A DNA stretch of 10,358 nt from Afipia sp. (GCA_026400415.1 JAPLPA010000047.1:1-10358); one strand, 5' to 3'; positions 1 to 6,761 are shown, counted from the stretch's first letter. Numbers and translations are program-made. Notes: a model not told the origin generated them from the letters alone.

Positions 1-147
1 GATTGATGTCTGCGGAGCCGGTGGTCGATAGTTCAGCGATGAGTGCGGTCTGATCGTGTTGTCGTGCTTGCGCCATTGCTCGATGACGACGGTGGCTTCC
101 TTCAGGCTGTAGAAGATCTCGCCATTGAGGAGTTCATCGCGCAGTTC
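1..147 (-). pseudogene. IS3-family OrfB transposase, C-terminal fragment
   Basis: Translating the minus strand from 147 gives ELRDELLNGEIFYSLKEATV followed by an IEQWR...NTIRPHSSLNYRPPAP tract. This is the characteristic tail of the IS3-family transposase: the end of the DDE/RNase H-like fold and the conserved RPHSSL-YRPPAP segment. Everything before ELRDE is gone, including the three catalytic acidic residues and the HTH_21 region. The piece is in the -1 frame relative to the adjoining OrfA start, so it is not translated as a fusion. It runs off the left edge of the window. Confidence 0.75.
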
Positions 148-266
148 TGCTGCGATATCCCGGCTTCCCGGCACGCCACCGGCGGCGACTTACCCTGCGA
201 CAGCAGTACTTCGATCTGACGGAGCACCACCACAATCTGCTCTGCGCTGAACCTCTTCTTCGGCAT
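102..266 (-). pseudogene. IS3-family OrfA, N-terminal fragment
   Basis: The reading frame starts at the ATG at 266 (MPKKRFSAEQIVVVLRQIEV...) and matches the helix-turn-helix start of IS3/IS407-type OrfA proteins through CREAGISQQ at residue 40. After that the frame reads 14 unrelated residues and stops, because the DNA has jumped into the orfB end in another frame. An in-frame ATG at 290 would add eight residues, but MPKKRF is the usual family start and has a purine-rich stretch (AAGGAG) just upstream. A normal OrfA is about 90-110 residues and ends in a coiled coil, which is missing. The peptide might still bind IS ends, but there is no evidence that it does. Confidence 0.75.
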
Positions 267-322
267 CACCAAGGCTCCTTTCCAAGACATTCTCTCACAA
301 TGTCTGGTTCAAAAAAGCCCGG

Positions 323-1300
323 TCAGGTCAAATCAATCTCAGCAATGATCGAGTTGACTGCTCGCTTCTCGCGCTTGTCGACGGTCAGGGAGAATACATC
401 GGGCCGGCTATAGTGTCCCACTGGGTCGAAATCATAGAGAGCCCGAGATATATCGGCGAGATTGATCTCGGCCGATATGACGCCCTCTTGATTCCAAAGC
501 GGTCCAGCCAAAACCTTACCCAGTGGATCAACGATGCAGCTTCCGCCTGGCGACACGATGGCGTTGGGATCGGATGGCAAATCAGACGGATAATCGTCGG
601 GATAATCACTGCGTTGGCAAAACTGGTTGCTTGAAAGCACAAAACATCGTCCTTCAAGAGCAATATGCTGCATGGACGAGCACCAGGTCGGCCGACCGTC
701 GGCAGTCGGTGCACAATAAACCTGAATCCTTTGAGCATACATTGCTGCGCGCATCATCGGCATGTAGTTTTCCCAGCAAATCACAGAACCCAGTTTGCCA
801 ATCTCCGTATCGTAAACAGGTAAGGTTGATCCGTCTCCAAAACCCCACACGAGACGCTCCGAACCAGTAGGCATGAGTTTTCGGTGCTTACCAAGAAAAC
901 GTCCATCGGGCGCAAATGTGAGTACGGTGCAATACAGCGTGCCTCCATCCCGTTCGATCACACCCATTACCAAGAACGTCTTGTTTTGCTTTGCGATCGA
1001 TCCAAGCATGTCGACAGCAGGTCCTGGGACTTCAATAGATGAAGCATGGTAGCGACGGAATAAATCTCGTCCTTCTGCCGTCCGAGCTCCAATCGTTGCA
1101 CCAAAGCTTGAGCCGCGTGGATAGGCGGATATAAAAGCCTCTGGAAACAAAACCAATTTCGCGCCTGTGCGCGTGGCATCCGCCGCAAAGTCCTTGGTTT
1201 TCTCAAGCGTCTTCTTCAGATCAAACGCGACCGGCGCGGCCTGAACGCACGCAGCGATATACTTAGCTTCTATTGGCCCATCCAACTGCGCTTGGGTCAT
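323..1300 (-). CDS. Nitrilase (carbon-nitrogen hydrolase superfamily)
   Basis: Predicted cytoplasmic nitrilase, converting a nitrile to its carboxylic acid and ammonia. From the preferred start at 1300 it is 325 residues and shows the family's catalytic triad: Glu54 (LFPEAF), Lys141 (KHRKLMPT) and Cys175 (VICWENYMP). The typical C-terminal blocks SPGGSCIVDPLGKVLAGP and YDFDPVGHYSRPDVFSL are also present. ATG at 1300 is chosen because it matches the usual family N-terminus and has GGGG about 8 bases upstream. In-frame ATGs at 1318 and 1390 would add residues overlapping or abutting gntR. The gene lies 49 bases downstream of gntR on the same strand. The last residues and the TGA come from the probable tip of the IS remnant, so the native C-terminus may have been slightly longer. 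The triad is intact, so activity is plausible. Substrate (aliphatic, aryl or arylaceto-nitrile) cannot be told from sequence alone. Confidence 0.9.
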   Translation of the reverse strand: MTQAQLDGPIEAKYIAACVQAAPVAFDLKKTLEKTKDFAADATRTGAKLVLFPEAFISAYPRGSSFGATIGARTAEGRDLFRRYHASSIEVPGPAVDMLGSIAKQNKTFLVMGVIERDGGTLYCTVLTFAPDGRFLGKHRKLMPTGSERLVWGFGDGSTLPVYDTEIGKLGSVICWENYMPMMRAAMYAQRIQVYCAPTADGRPTWCSSMQHIALEGRCFVLSSNQFCQRSDYPDDYPSDLPSDPNAIVSPGGSCIVDPLGKVLAGPLWNQEGVISAEINLADISRALYDFDPVGHYSRPDVFSLTVDKREKRAVNSIIAEIDLT

Positions 1301-1349
1301 TGTTCTTGCCCCGATCATGTAGGTGTCGTTAGCTCTTAGTGAAGTTGAA

Positions 1350-2048
1350 TCATCGGCGACGCGACTTTGCCGTTGCAAGCTCTTGATCATTTTTTAGCGT
1401 CGCTAGAATTGCGCGTTCGCTGGTCTGAGTGTGCAACCGAAGCGCGGCCCTCAATGTAGCGGCGCTACGACTCTCAAGTGCTTTAACAATCGAAGCGTGC
1501 TCTCGCTGACGATCGGTCGCAGCCTTCTTGTCAAATCCCCGCTTGATCAAATAGGTCACAATCTGAACTTGAATTTGCAGTTGCGCGTAAAAACGGTCGA
1601 GAAAAGGATTATTTGCCGCGGCGATAATACGCGAATGGAAGTCAACGTTTGCTCGGACAAACTCGTGCCTGGTATTCGACCGGCTAAGCTCTTGCAGGCA
1701 TTTTCTGATTTCTTGAATGTCCCTTCCGGTGGCATTTCGGACCACGTACTCGGAGGCAAAGTCTTCAAGCGCGCGGCGCATTGCAAAAAGCTGCTTGGTT
1801 TGCGTACGGCCTAACCGGTTGACCATCGTCCCACTACGGCCGGCGACAGTTAAAAGACCTTCAGTTTGCAAGCGAGTAATCGCTTCTTTAACTGGAGTTC
1901 GGCCGAGGTCAAGGCGCATTGCCAATAGGTTGACAGAGCTACGCTCTCCTGGACGCAATTCGCTATTGAGAACCAAGTCGAGAATTCCGTCGTAAGCAAG
2001 ATCTGCCGCCGACAGCTCTTTTTCCGTATCTGGCGTCCGTTTTAACAT
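1350..2048 (-). CDS. GntR-family transcriptional regulator, FCD subfamily
   Basis: A 232-residue DNA-binding regulator. Residues about 12-78 form the GntR winged helix-turn-helix (LRPGERSSVNLLAMRLDLGRTPVKEAITRL...GLL). Residues about 85-215 form the all-helical FCD ligand domain. Candidate metal-site residues of FCD proteins are visible at Asp136/His138 (DFHSRI), His184 (EHASI) and His206 (LHTQT). Members of this subfamily usually repress catabolic operons and are released by an organic acid. Its position between the transporter/reductase genes and the nitrilase suggests it controls this cluster. The ribosome-binding site before the ATG at 2048 is weak. An inverted repeat AAACATG-N10-CATGTTT lies 34-57 bases upstream of the start codon and could be its own operator. 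Ligand unknown. Confidence 0.92.
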   Translation of the reverse strand: MLKRTPDTEKELSAADLAYDGILDLVLNSELRPGERSSVNLLAMRLDLGRTPVKEAITRLQTEGLLTVAGRSGTMVNRLGRTQTKQLFAMRRALEDFASEYVVRNATGRDIQEIRKCLQELSRSNTRHEFVRANVDFHSRIIAAANNPFLDRFYAQLQIQVQIVTYLIKRGFDKKAATDRQREHASIVKALESRSAATLRAALRLHTQTSERAILATLKNDQELATAKSRRR

Positions 2049-2081
2049 TGCTTAACCGTTTCTCTTGAGAACCGTGATCCC

Positions 2082-2105
2082 AAACATGACACAGCACACA
2101 TGTTT
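2082..2105. promoter_or_regulatory. Inverted repeat upstream of gntR, candidate operator
   Basis: AAACATG (2082-2088) and CATGTTT (2099-2105) form perfect 7-base arms around a 10-base spacer, in the non-coding stretch between the broken dehydrogenase and gntR. The position suits an operator for autoregulation. The core CAAACATG (2081-2088) also occurs in the motif upstream of the reductase gene (3367-3374). Binding by the local GntR protein is inference. Confidence 0.45.
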
Positions 2106-2159
2106 TGAAATCGGCCCAGTCTACGGCAACCGCAATTACGTGCAATGCGGAAGGAACAA

Positions 2160-2365
2160 CTATTGCACCGCAGATGCGATAGCAGTTCCCACGTCTGACG
2201 TGCGGGCCTTTCCTCCAAGGTCCGGATTGTGCGGTCCATCTCCGAGAACCATTTCAATCGCGCGGACTACAGCAGCACCTGCTTCGATATGACCACGATC
2301 CCTTCTGGCATGACTTCTTTTCCAATGCCGTCACCAGCAATGACCGCAATACGATGCTTCGACAT
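2160..2365 (-). pseudogene. Tartrate/isopropylmalate dehydrogenase remnant with internal deletion
   Basis: Remnant of an NAD-dependent beta-decarboxylating dehydrogenase (isocitrate/isopropylmalate/tartrate dehydrogenase family). The ATG at 2365 overlaps the TGA of the upstream reductase (TGATG), which shows it was a translationally coupled operon gene. The first 23 codons read MSKHRIAVIAGDGIGKEVMP plus EGI, the typical family N-terminus. From about 2300 a different frame reads GHIEAGAAVVRAIE, then LGDGPHNPDLGGKARTSDVG, and ends at TAG 2160-2162. This is the typical C-terminus. Roughly 290 of the expected 355-360 residues are therefore missing, including the substrate-binding and most cofactor-binding residues. 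As it stands the open frame ends after 32 codons at 2267. Assignment to tartrate dehydrogenase rather than another family member is tentative. Confidence 0.82.
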
Positions 2366-3303
2366 CAGGCAGCCTTCGTCAAACTTGCGGAACGGCGCTG
2401 CTCGTAAGCTTGCAGATGCGTGTAGATAAATCGATGCATCGACGAATCAACGCCGTGTTGCTTGGCCTTCTCCAGCATGAACCCGAGAATGTGGTCTGCC
2501 TCAACCGGCCCATTCCGCTCGATGTCTCTCAACATTGAGGCCGTATACTGGGATGTTTTGTCTTTAAAGAGCGCCCGATATTCCGACAGAAATTCTTCCG
2601 ACGGGCGGTACCCTTCACCGGCTGCAATTGCCGCGTTGCGTTCAAGTAACTCAATCATCAACGCCGTTCCAGCATCGGTGCGAGCGATGTCGCCGACGCT
2701 TGCTCGCATGGTGCAAGTCATTCCGGCCACCGTGGAAAGGTGCACAACCTTTTCCCACATCGTTTGCATGATGTTCGGTACAGTCTTTGCGACGACAGAT
2801 GTCTTATCGAAAGCCGCCTTAAGCGTTCCGACCCGCACACTCATTTCGCCACTTTGTTCGCCAAAGGTAACGAAGCGCCAATCGTTGAGATGCTTGATGA
2901 CTCCGTCAGGTGTCATCATCACAGCGATTTTCGCCACGCCTCCCAGAACTCGATCTGCACCAAACGATTCATTCAGCTTCTTGATGTGCGCCACACCGTT
3001 GAGAAGCGGCAAAATAGAAGTGCCCGGACCGACGAACGGCGCAATCGTTTTGATTGCATCCGCCAGATCGTAGGCTTTGCACGTTAGAATGACGAAATCA
3101 TACGGGCCCTTCGCTTCTCGGACAGTTACCGCCTTGACCTGCAACGTCGCATTACGAAATTTGCTCTCAATCCTAAGATTGTCGGCAATGAGCTGCTTCT
3201 GTCGCTTTTCTCGGACTAGAAATTCTACGTCCGTTCCGGCCTCGACAAGGCGACCACCAAAATAGCCGCCTATCCCACCAGCCCCAAGGCAAAGGATACG
3301 CAT
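2365..3303 (-). CDS. 2-dehydropantoate 2-reductase-like protein (ApbA/PanE family)
   Basis: Predicted cytoplasmic NADPH-dependent reductase of 312 residues. The N-terminal Rossmann domain carries GAGGIGGYFGG (residues 7-17), followed by TCKAYD with the family lysine (Lys76) and LLNGV at 100-104. The C-terminal helical domain has the MWEKVV block (Lys185) and the terminal signature DIERNGPVEADHILG (260-274). The start at 3303 is favoured over the longer frame to 3378 because MRILCLGAGG is the family start and GGAG sits 6 bases upstream. PanE proper makes pantoate from ketopantoate. This copy sits in a catabolic operon between a transporter and a dehydrogenase remnant, so a related 2-oxoacid reduction is more likely than a role in vitamin synthesis. 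The exact substrate is not readable from sequence. Confidence 0.9.
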   Translation of the reverse strand: MRILCLGAGGIGGYFGGRLVEAGTDVEFLVREKRQKQLIADNLRIESKFRNATLQVKAVTVREAKGPYDFVILTCKAYDLADAIKTIAPFVGPGTSILPLLNGVAHIKKLNESFGADRVLGGVAKIAVMMTPDGVIKHLNDWRFVTFGEQSGEMSVRVGTLKAAFDKTSVVAKTVPNIMQTMWEKVVHLSTVAGMTCTMRASVGDIARTDAGTALMIELLERNAAIAAGEGYRPSEEFLSEYRALFKDKTSQYTASMLRDIERNGPVEADHILGFMLEKAKQHGVDSSMHRFIYTHLQAYEQRRSASLTKAA

Positions 3304-3358
3304 AGCAAACTCCGTGCAACTGTGAGATTCAACGTCGTCCCAAGACAAGCGAATTACC

Positions 3359-3377
3359 ATGTCAAACAAACATGGCA
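3359..3377 (-). promoter_or_regulatory. Operator/promoter-like motif upstream of the reductase gene
   Basis: In the 82-base gap between the transporter stop and the reductase start, the minus strand carries TGCCATGTTTGTTTGACAT. It matches 16 of 19 positions with a motif upstream of the transporter (4756-4774). It contains TTGACA, a perfect -35-type hexamer, though no convincing -10 follows. It overlaps an inverted repeat CCATGT-N7-ACATGG (3357-3375). It may be an internal promoter and GntR-type operator. Function is inferred from recurrence and position only. Confidence 0.45.
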
Positions 3378-3385
3378 ATTATCGC

Positions 3386-4705
3386 TCACTTGCTTAGATC
3401 AACGCCCTTTGTTTCACCCGCTGCAATAGCGCCCACAACGAACAAGACCGCAGCACCGGAGCAAAAGACGGCGAGCGAAAATGGAATGTTCGATGTCTGT
3501 CCGCTCACGAGCGAGACAAACGTAGGCATCATTCCGCCGATCGCAAATCCAATGTTCCAAGATAGTCCCGTGCCACTCGCACGTAGCGCCGTCGGGAATC
3601 GTTCGTTGAGGAAAATTGGAACCGGAGCCAGCACCGCGTTCCCGAAAAACGCTATAGCGAAGGCATATAGTGTAATAGTCCGGACATCCGTTGTTTCTGC
3701 CATGTGCAAATACAGCCAGGGCAAGGCCACAATAGCTGGCACGCCGATCAGCAGAAACGTTGCACGTCTTCCTATGACGTCGCTGAGGAAGCCGATGAAA
3801 GGTCCGGTTACCGTGGCAACGAGCGCAGCGCCGATCAGAATCATCGACGCGTCAGAGTTCGAGATCTTATTGATGAGCCTCAAGAACGCCGGGAGATAAC
3901 CCGAGGTCACGTAATAAGCTGACCCCGCGCCCGCCGTCACCAAGAGATTGACCAACAGAGTTTTCCGTGTCGGGCCGGAGAAAAGCTCGGACAATGGAGA
4001 TTTCGCCGTCGAGGCAGAAGCCGCGCGTTTCGCTTGCGCCGCTGCCCAGACGGGCGATTCCTCAAGATATTTGAAGATAAAAATGCCGAGAACCGAGCTT
4101 AGAATTCCCGAGAAGAACATCACGCGCCAGCCCCAGACTTCAAAGTCTGCGCCGGGATATATTGTTGATGCGACCCAAAGCGCAAGCGAAGCCAACAAAG
4201 CGCCGATACCCGCACCACCGCCGCCGACCAAACCGGAGACCGTGCCGCGCCATTTCGGCGAAACCGATTCTGTTCCGATTGTGTGAGTCGTAGCGACGAC
4301 GCCACCGACAAAGACACCCTGCACAAGTCGCAAGATCAAGAAAAGAATGGGCGCTATCGCACCTGCCTGTGCCAACGTCGGCAGAAGACCGAAGCACGCC
4401 GTTGCTATGCCGACTCCGGAGACGGCGACCAACATCGCATTCTTGCGACCAAAGCGGTCTGCATAATTTCCAAAAATTGCGGACCCAACAGGACGCATCA
4501 ACAGCGTCACCGTGAAAGAAGCATAGACAGCGGCAAGTGAAAGCGTTGGATAATCTGACGGAAAGAACAGCTTTCCTATCGTGGGCGCAACATACAGTAG
4601 AATAAATAGGTCAAAGAGATCCAGCGACCATCCAAAACAAGAGGCAAACACGGCCGCTAACCGCTGCCCGTCCGAAATCTTCGTTTCCCTAACCGTCGTA
4701 GCCAT
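3386..4705 (-). CDS. MFS transporter, metabolite:H+ symporter type
   Basis: A 439-residue inner-membrane transporter of the major facilitator superfamily with about 12 hydrophobic segments. It has FDLFILLYVAP in the first helix and the loop 2-3 signature RPVGSAIFGNYADRFGRKNA (residues 71-90). RLVQG (126-130) and a second GFLSDVIGRR loop in the C-terminal half also fit. These features suit the metabolite:H+ symporter (MHS) or related carboxylate/sialate symporter groups, which import organic acids and similar small solutes by proton symport. The ATG at 4705 is chosen because GGGGAGAGG lies just upstream; the longer frame would need a TTG at 4732. It is the first gene of the leftward cluster and presumably imports the substrate. 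The substrate itself cannot be assigned. Confidence 0.92.
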   Translation of the reverse strand: MATTVRETKISDGQRLAAVFASCFGWSLDLFDLFILLYVAPTIGKLFFPSDYPTLSLAAVYASFTVTLLMRPVGSAIFGNYADRFGRKNAMLVAVSGVGIATACFGLLPTLAQAGAIAPILFLILRLVQGVFVGGVVATTHTIGTESVSPKWRGTVSGLVGGGGAGIGALLASLALWVASTIYPGADFEVWGWRVMFFSGILSSVLGIFIFKYLEESPVWAAAQAKRAASASTAKSPLSELFSGPTRKTLLVNLLVTAGAGSAYYVTSGYLPAFLRLINKISNSDASMILIGAALVATVTGPFIGFLSDVIGRRATFLLIGVPAIVALPWLYLHMAETTDVRTITLYAFAIAFFGNAVLAPVPIFLNERFPTALRASGTGLSWNIGFAIGGMMPTFVSLVSGQTSNIPFSLAVFCSGAAVLFVVGAIAAGETKGVDLSK

Positions 4706-4733
4706 CGCCCTCTCCCCAAAATGAGTAGACAAA

Positions 4734-4774
4734 AGCTAAGCGTGCGCTATCTTAAATGTCAAACTAATATGTCA
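4734..4774 (-). promoter_or_regulatory. Candidate promoter and operator of the transporter operon
   Basis: On the minus strand TTGACA (4762-4757) is followed after 17 bases by TTAGCT, or after 18 by TAGCTT, giving a plausible sigma-70 promoter 30-60 bases ahead of the transporter. The -35 hexamer lies inside TGACATATTAGTTTGACAT (4774-4756), which recurs with three mismatches upstream of the reductase gene. It also contains TGACAT twice as a direct repeat. A regulator bound here would block RNA polymerase. It lies in the 124-base region shared with the divergent molybdoenzyme gene, so it could affect both directions. Confidence 0.5.
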
Positions 4775-4829
4775 GTTTACCATGCTTGTTGCAGGGCATC
4801 ATGCGTAGTTTTCAATCGGTGGACTGCCT

Positions 4830-5858
4830 ATGAATGAGAAAAAAAACTCCGTGGGGCACGATCAGCCAAGAATTGGCGAGATACGTCCGCATAAATTGGT
4901 GCGGCACATTCCTTTGAAACCGCACGAGTACACGCAACGCATCACGCGCAAGGAGGACGTTTTTATTCTGAGCCACGTCGGAATCCCGCGCGCCGATCCG
5001 GAGACTTGGTGGCTCGAAATCTGTGGACAGGTAGAACGTCCGCAACGATTTGGCTTTAACGATCTCGTTAAGCTTCCCAAGCGCGAAGTTACGGCGCTAC
5101 ATGAATGTGCGGGGTTTCCGACGAACCCACGTATTGCTACACGCCGTTATGCAAATGTCGTTTGGGGCGGGATCGATTTAGCGACGCTGCTTTCGGAAAT
5201 TGGCGTGCGCCCTGAAGCAAAATTTGTTTGGTCATATGGCTGCGATTACGGGCAGTTCGCCGACGTGACAGCAGAGGTCTATCGCAAAGATATGCCGATT
5301 GAGCGACTACACCGCGGCGATGTTCTATTGGCCTATGAAATCAACGGCGAACCTTTGACTCAAGAACTTGGATCCCCTTTGCGCCTGATCATTCCGGGCT
5401 ACTACGGAACCAATGCCGTTAAATGGCTCTATCGAATTGAATTAGCTGGCGAGCGGCCCTCCGGACTTTATACAACTACATACTACAACGACATCGAGTT
5501 GAATCCGGATGGCTCTACCTCAGCTCATCCGGTTTGGGAGATCGCGCCCGAGTCAGTAATCGTAAGTCCGGCAGATCAACAATCGTTGTCTTTAGACGAT
5601 TTTGAGATTTGGGGGTGGGCTTGGGCTGAGGCTGGCGTCGAGCATGTGGAGGTCAGCGTAGATGGCGGAAAAAGCTGGACGTCAGCAGCGCTTGAAGATG
5701 GCGATCGTTGGGCTTGGAGACGCTTTTCGTGTAACTGGAAACCCACGCAACCGGCTACCTATGCGTTGATGTCGCGTGCCACTGACGTGAAGGGGCAAAC
5801 GCAACCCTTATCTGATAGGCGAAATAGCGTATATCAGTTGAGCGTCGCTGTAGTTTGA
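4830..5858 (+). CDS. Sulfite oxidase-family molybdopterin oxidoreductase
   Basis: A 342-residue molybdenum-cofactor enzyme. Residues about 40-205 are the sulfite-oxidase-type Mo-binding domain. Cys93 in LHECAGFPTNP is positioned as the molybdenum-ligating cysteine, and GSPLRLIIPGYYGTNAVKWL (181-200) is the usual cofactor/substrate block. Residues about 235-338 are the immunoglobulin-like dimerisation domain (GWAWAEAGVEHVEVSVDGGK, then YALMSRATDVKG). There is no twin-arginine signal, no membrane segment and no cytochrome b5 domain, so the protein is predicted cytoplasmic, unlike SorA-type enzymes. GGTGGA 6 bases before the ATG serves as a modest ribosome-binding site. It diverges from the transporter gene across 124 bases. 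It may oxidise sulfite or another oxyanion released during catabolism of the imported compound; this is inference. Confidence 0.9.
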   Translation: MNEKKNSVGHDQPRIGEIRPHKLVRHIPLKPHEYTQRITRKEDVFILSHVGIPRADPETWWLEICGQVERPQRFGFNDLVKLPKREVTALHECAGFPTNPRIATRRYANVVWGGIDLATLLSEIGVRPEAKFVWSYGCDYGQFADVTAEVYRKDMPIERLHRGDVLLAYEINGEPLTQELGSPLRLIIPGYYGTNAVKWLYRIELAGERPSGLYTTTYYNDIELNPDGSTSAHPVWEIAPESVIVSPADQQSLSLDDFEIWGWAWAEAGVEHVEVSVDGGKSWTSAALEDGDRWAWRRFSCNWKPTQPATYALMSRATDVKGQTQPLSDRRNSVYQLSVAVV

Positions 5859-6159
5859 TTGACGACCCGGGCGACTTTTTGACATTCGACGCCTAATTCT
5901 GGCGATCACGTAACTGCCAAGGACACTCGGTTTCCCTTGCTGAGTAAGTTTTTAGTGCTTTATTGCCACCGATGCTAAACTGTTAATGAAAGAATGGCCA
6001 CCTAGCCGGTCACCTACGTTCAAGAGACGAACCAACATGATGTAAGTTGTCTGACTGATAAGCTTTTGCGTAAAACCTATACAGTTGCCGTACCATTCTT
6101 TCCGGTTGCATCTGCGATTCAGCACGATAGAATCATGACTGTATTTAATCGCGACCGAG
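5859..6159. other. Intergenic stretch without a supported gene
   Basis: About 300 bases between the molybdoenzyme and the recombinase. Reading frames here lack recognisable protein sequence. No strong hairpin terminator follows the molybdoenzyme. The only supported element is the promoter-like pair near the right end. The segment marks the boundary between the catabolic cluster and the integrase module. Confidence 0.5.
6106..6133 (+). promoter_or_regulatory. Candidate promoter of the tyrosine recombinase
   Basis: TTGCAT (6106-6111) and TAGAAT (6128-6133) are separated by 16 bases and lie about 27 bases ahead of the recombinase start. The match to sigma-70 consensus is fair (four and five of six). 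A purine-poor region precedes the ATG, so translation may be weak. Confidence 0.35.
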
Positions 6160-6735
6160 ATGATGGCAGGCAAGCAGGCAAAAATTCTATCAGCTGACGA
6201 ATTTTCTGACCTCCTGTTCTTCGCCGAAAAGTCCCGCCACCCAAACCGCAATCGAGCCATCGTGCTGCTGTCAGTGAAAGCTGGCCTGCGTGCGGCTGAG
6301 ATCGCAAAGCTGACCTGGGAAATGGTAATTGATGCGAGCGGTCATATAAATTCGCAAATCGAACTGCGCGACCATGCTGCGAAGATGGGAAGTGGTCGCA
6401 AAATACCGGTACACGCCGATCTGCGTGACGCCCTTGCTGCACTCTTGCCTCAAAAGCCAGAAGGCAATGTCATCTTGTCTGAGCGCGGTGGCGCAGTTGC
6501 ACCGCTAAGCATTGTCATCTGGTTCGGTCGCGCATATCAAGCACTCGGTCTCGACGGTTGCTCGTCGCATTCAGGACGACGCACCTTCATTACTCGCGCG
6601 GCGCGATTGGTTCATAAAGCCGGTGGCTCTCTACGTGACGTTCAACTTCTAGCCGGTCACAGGTCGATTCAAACAACCCAGCGATACATCGACGGCGACT
6701 CTGATGCGCAGCGGAGGCTGATATCTCTGATCTAA
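6160..6735 (+). CDS. Minimal tyrosine recombinase/integrase (catalytic domain only)
   Basis: A 191-residue site-specific recombinase of the phage-integrase family. All expected active-site residues can be read: Arg44 (GLRAAEI), Lys75 (in the beta-hairpin), His137 and Arg140 (HSGR), His167 (LAGH) and the nucleophile Tyr176 (TQRYI). The usual N-terminal core-binding domain of about 80-100 residues is absent; catalytic sequence begins almost at once. Short solo recombinases of this kind occur on rhizobial plasmids and islands, so this is probably a natural family form rather than a truncation. Two ATGs are adjacent (6160 and 6163), with only a weak ribosome-binding site. It stands beside an uncharacterised cysteine-rich gene and a perfect 12-7-12 inverted repeat, but no partner site has been identified with certainty. 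Confidence 0.9.
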   Translation: MMAGKQAKILSADEFSDLLFFAEKSRHPNRNRAIVLLSVKAGLRAAEIAKLTWEMVIDASGHINSQIELRDHAAKMGSGRKIPVHADLRDALAALLPQKPEGNVILSERGGAVAPLSIVIWFGRAYQALGLDGCSSHSGRRTFITRAARLVHKAGGSLRDVQLLAGHRSIQTTQRYIDGDSDAQRRLISLI

Positions 6736-6761
6736 AGACCAAGAAATCTCAGAGGTCTTTA
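6733..6761 (+). terminator. Hairpin at the end of the recombinase gene
   Basis: TAAAGACC (6733-6740, beginning with the stop codon) pairs with GGTCTTTA (6754-6761) across a 13-base loop and is followed by ATTTCTCC. A competing stem CTCTGA (6725-6730) with TCAGAG (6749-6754) overlaps it. The U-tract is short, so termination would be partial. If the next gene's frame really extends upstream through here, the hairpin may instead be part of that coding region. Confidence 0.4.

Larger units (their letters stand above)
1..330 (-). mobile_element. Internally deleted IS3-family insertion sequence remnant
   Basis: This is one end of an IS3-family element (IS407-like protein sequence) that has lost its middle. 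Reading the minus strand, the probable terminal sequence TGACCTGACC starts at 330. The first 40 residues of OrfA follow (266 down to about 147), and then directly the last roughly 50 residues of the OrfB transposase (about 147 down to 1). The leucine-zipper part of OrfA and the whole DDE catalytic region of OrfB are absent, so the copy cannot make its own transposase. The other terminus lies beyond position 1. Family assignment rests on recognising the protein ends; the exact terminus is inferred from the TGACCTGACC sequence. Confidence 0.8.

Noticed and set aside
323..1390. Longer nitrilase starting at 1390 within the gntR end.
   Set aside because: The extra 30 residues are unlike nitrilase N-termini and overlap gntR; the ATG at 1300 fits the family and has a better upstream sequence.
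2462..3073. Long plus-strand frame (203 codons) inside the reductase gene.
   Set aside because: It is antisense to a gene with clear family motifs, and its translation shows no domain and no convincing ribosome-binding site.
3372..3899. Plus-strand frame of 175 codons opposite the transporter.
   Set aside because: Antisense shadow of the membrane protein; low-complexity Ala/Ser/Thr-rich translation without recognisable motifs.
5868..5885. GC-rich palindrome ACCCGGG followed by five Ts after the molybdoenzyme, considered as a terminator.
   Set aside because: The palindrome leaves no room for a loop, so a stable terminator hairpin is not supported.
5952..6260. Minus-strand frame of 102 codons across the 5859-6159 gap and the recombinase start.
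   Set aside because: It overlaps the recombinase N-terminus, has no recognisable domain, and no good start signal.
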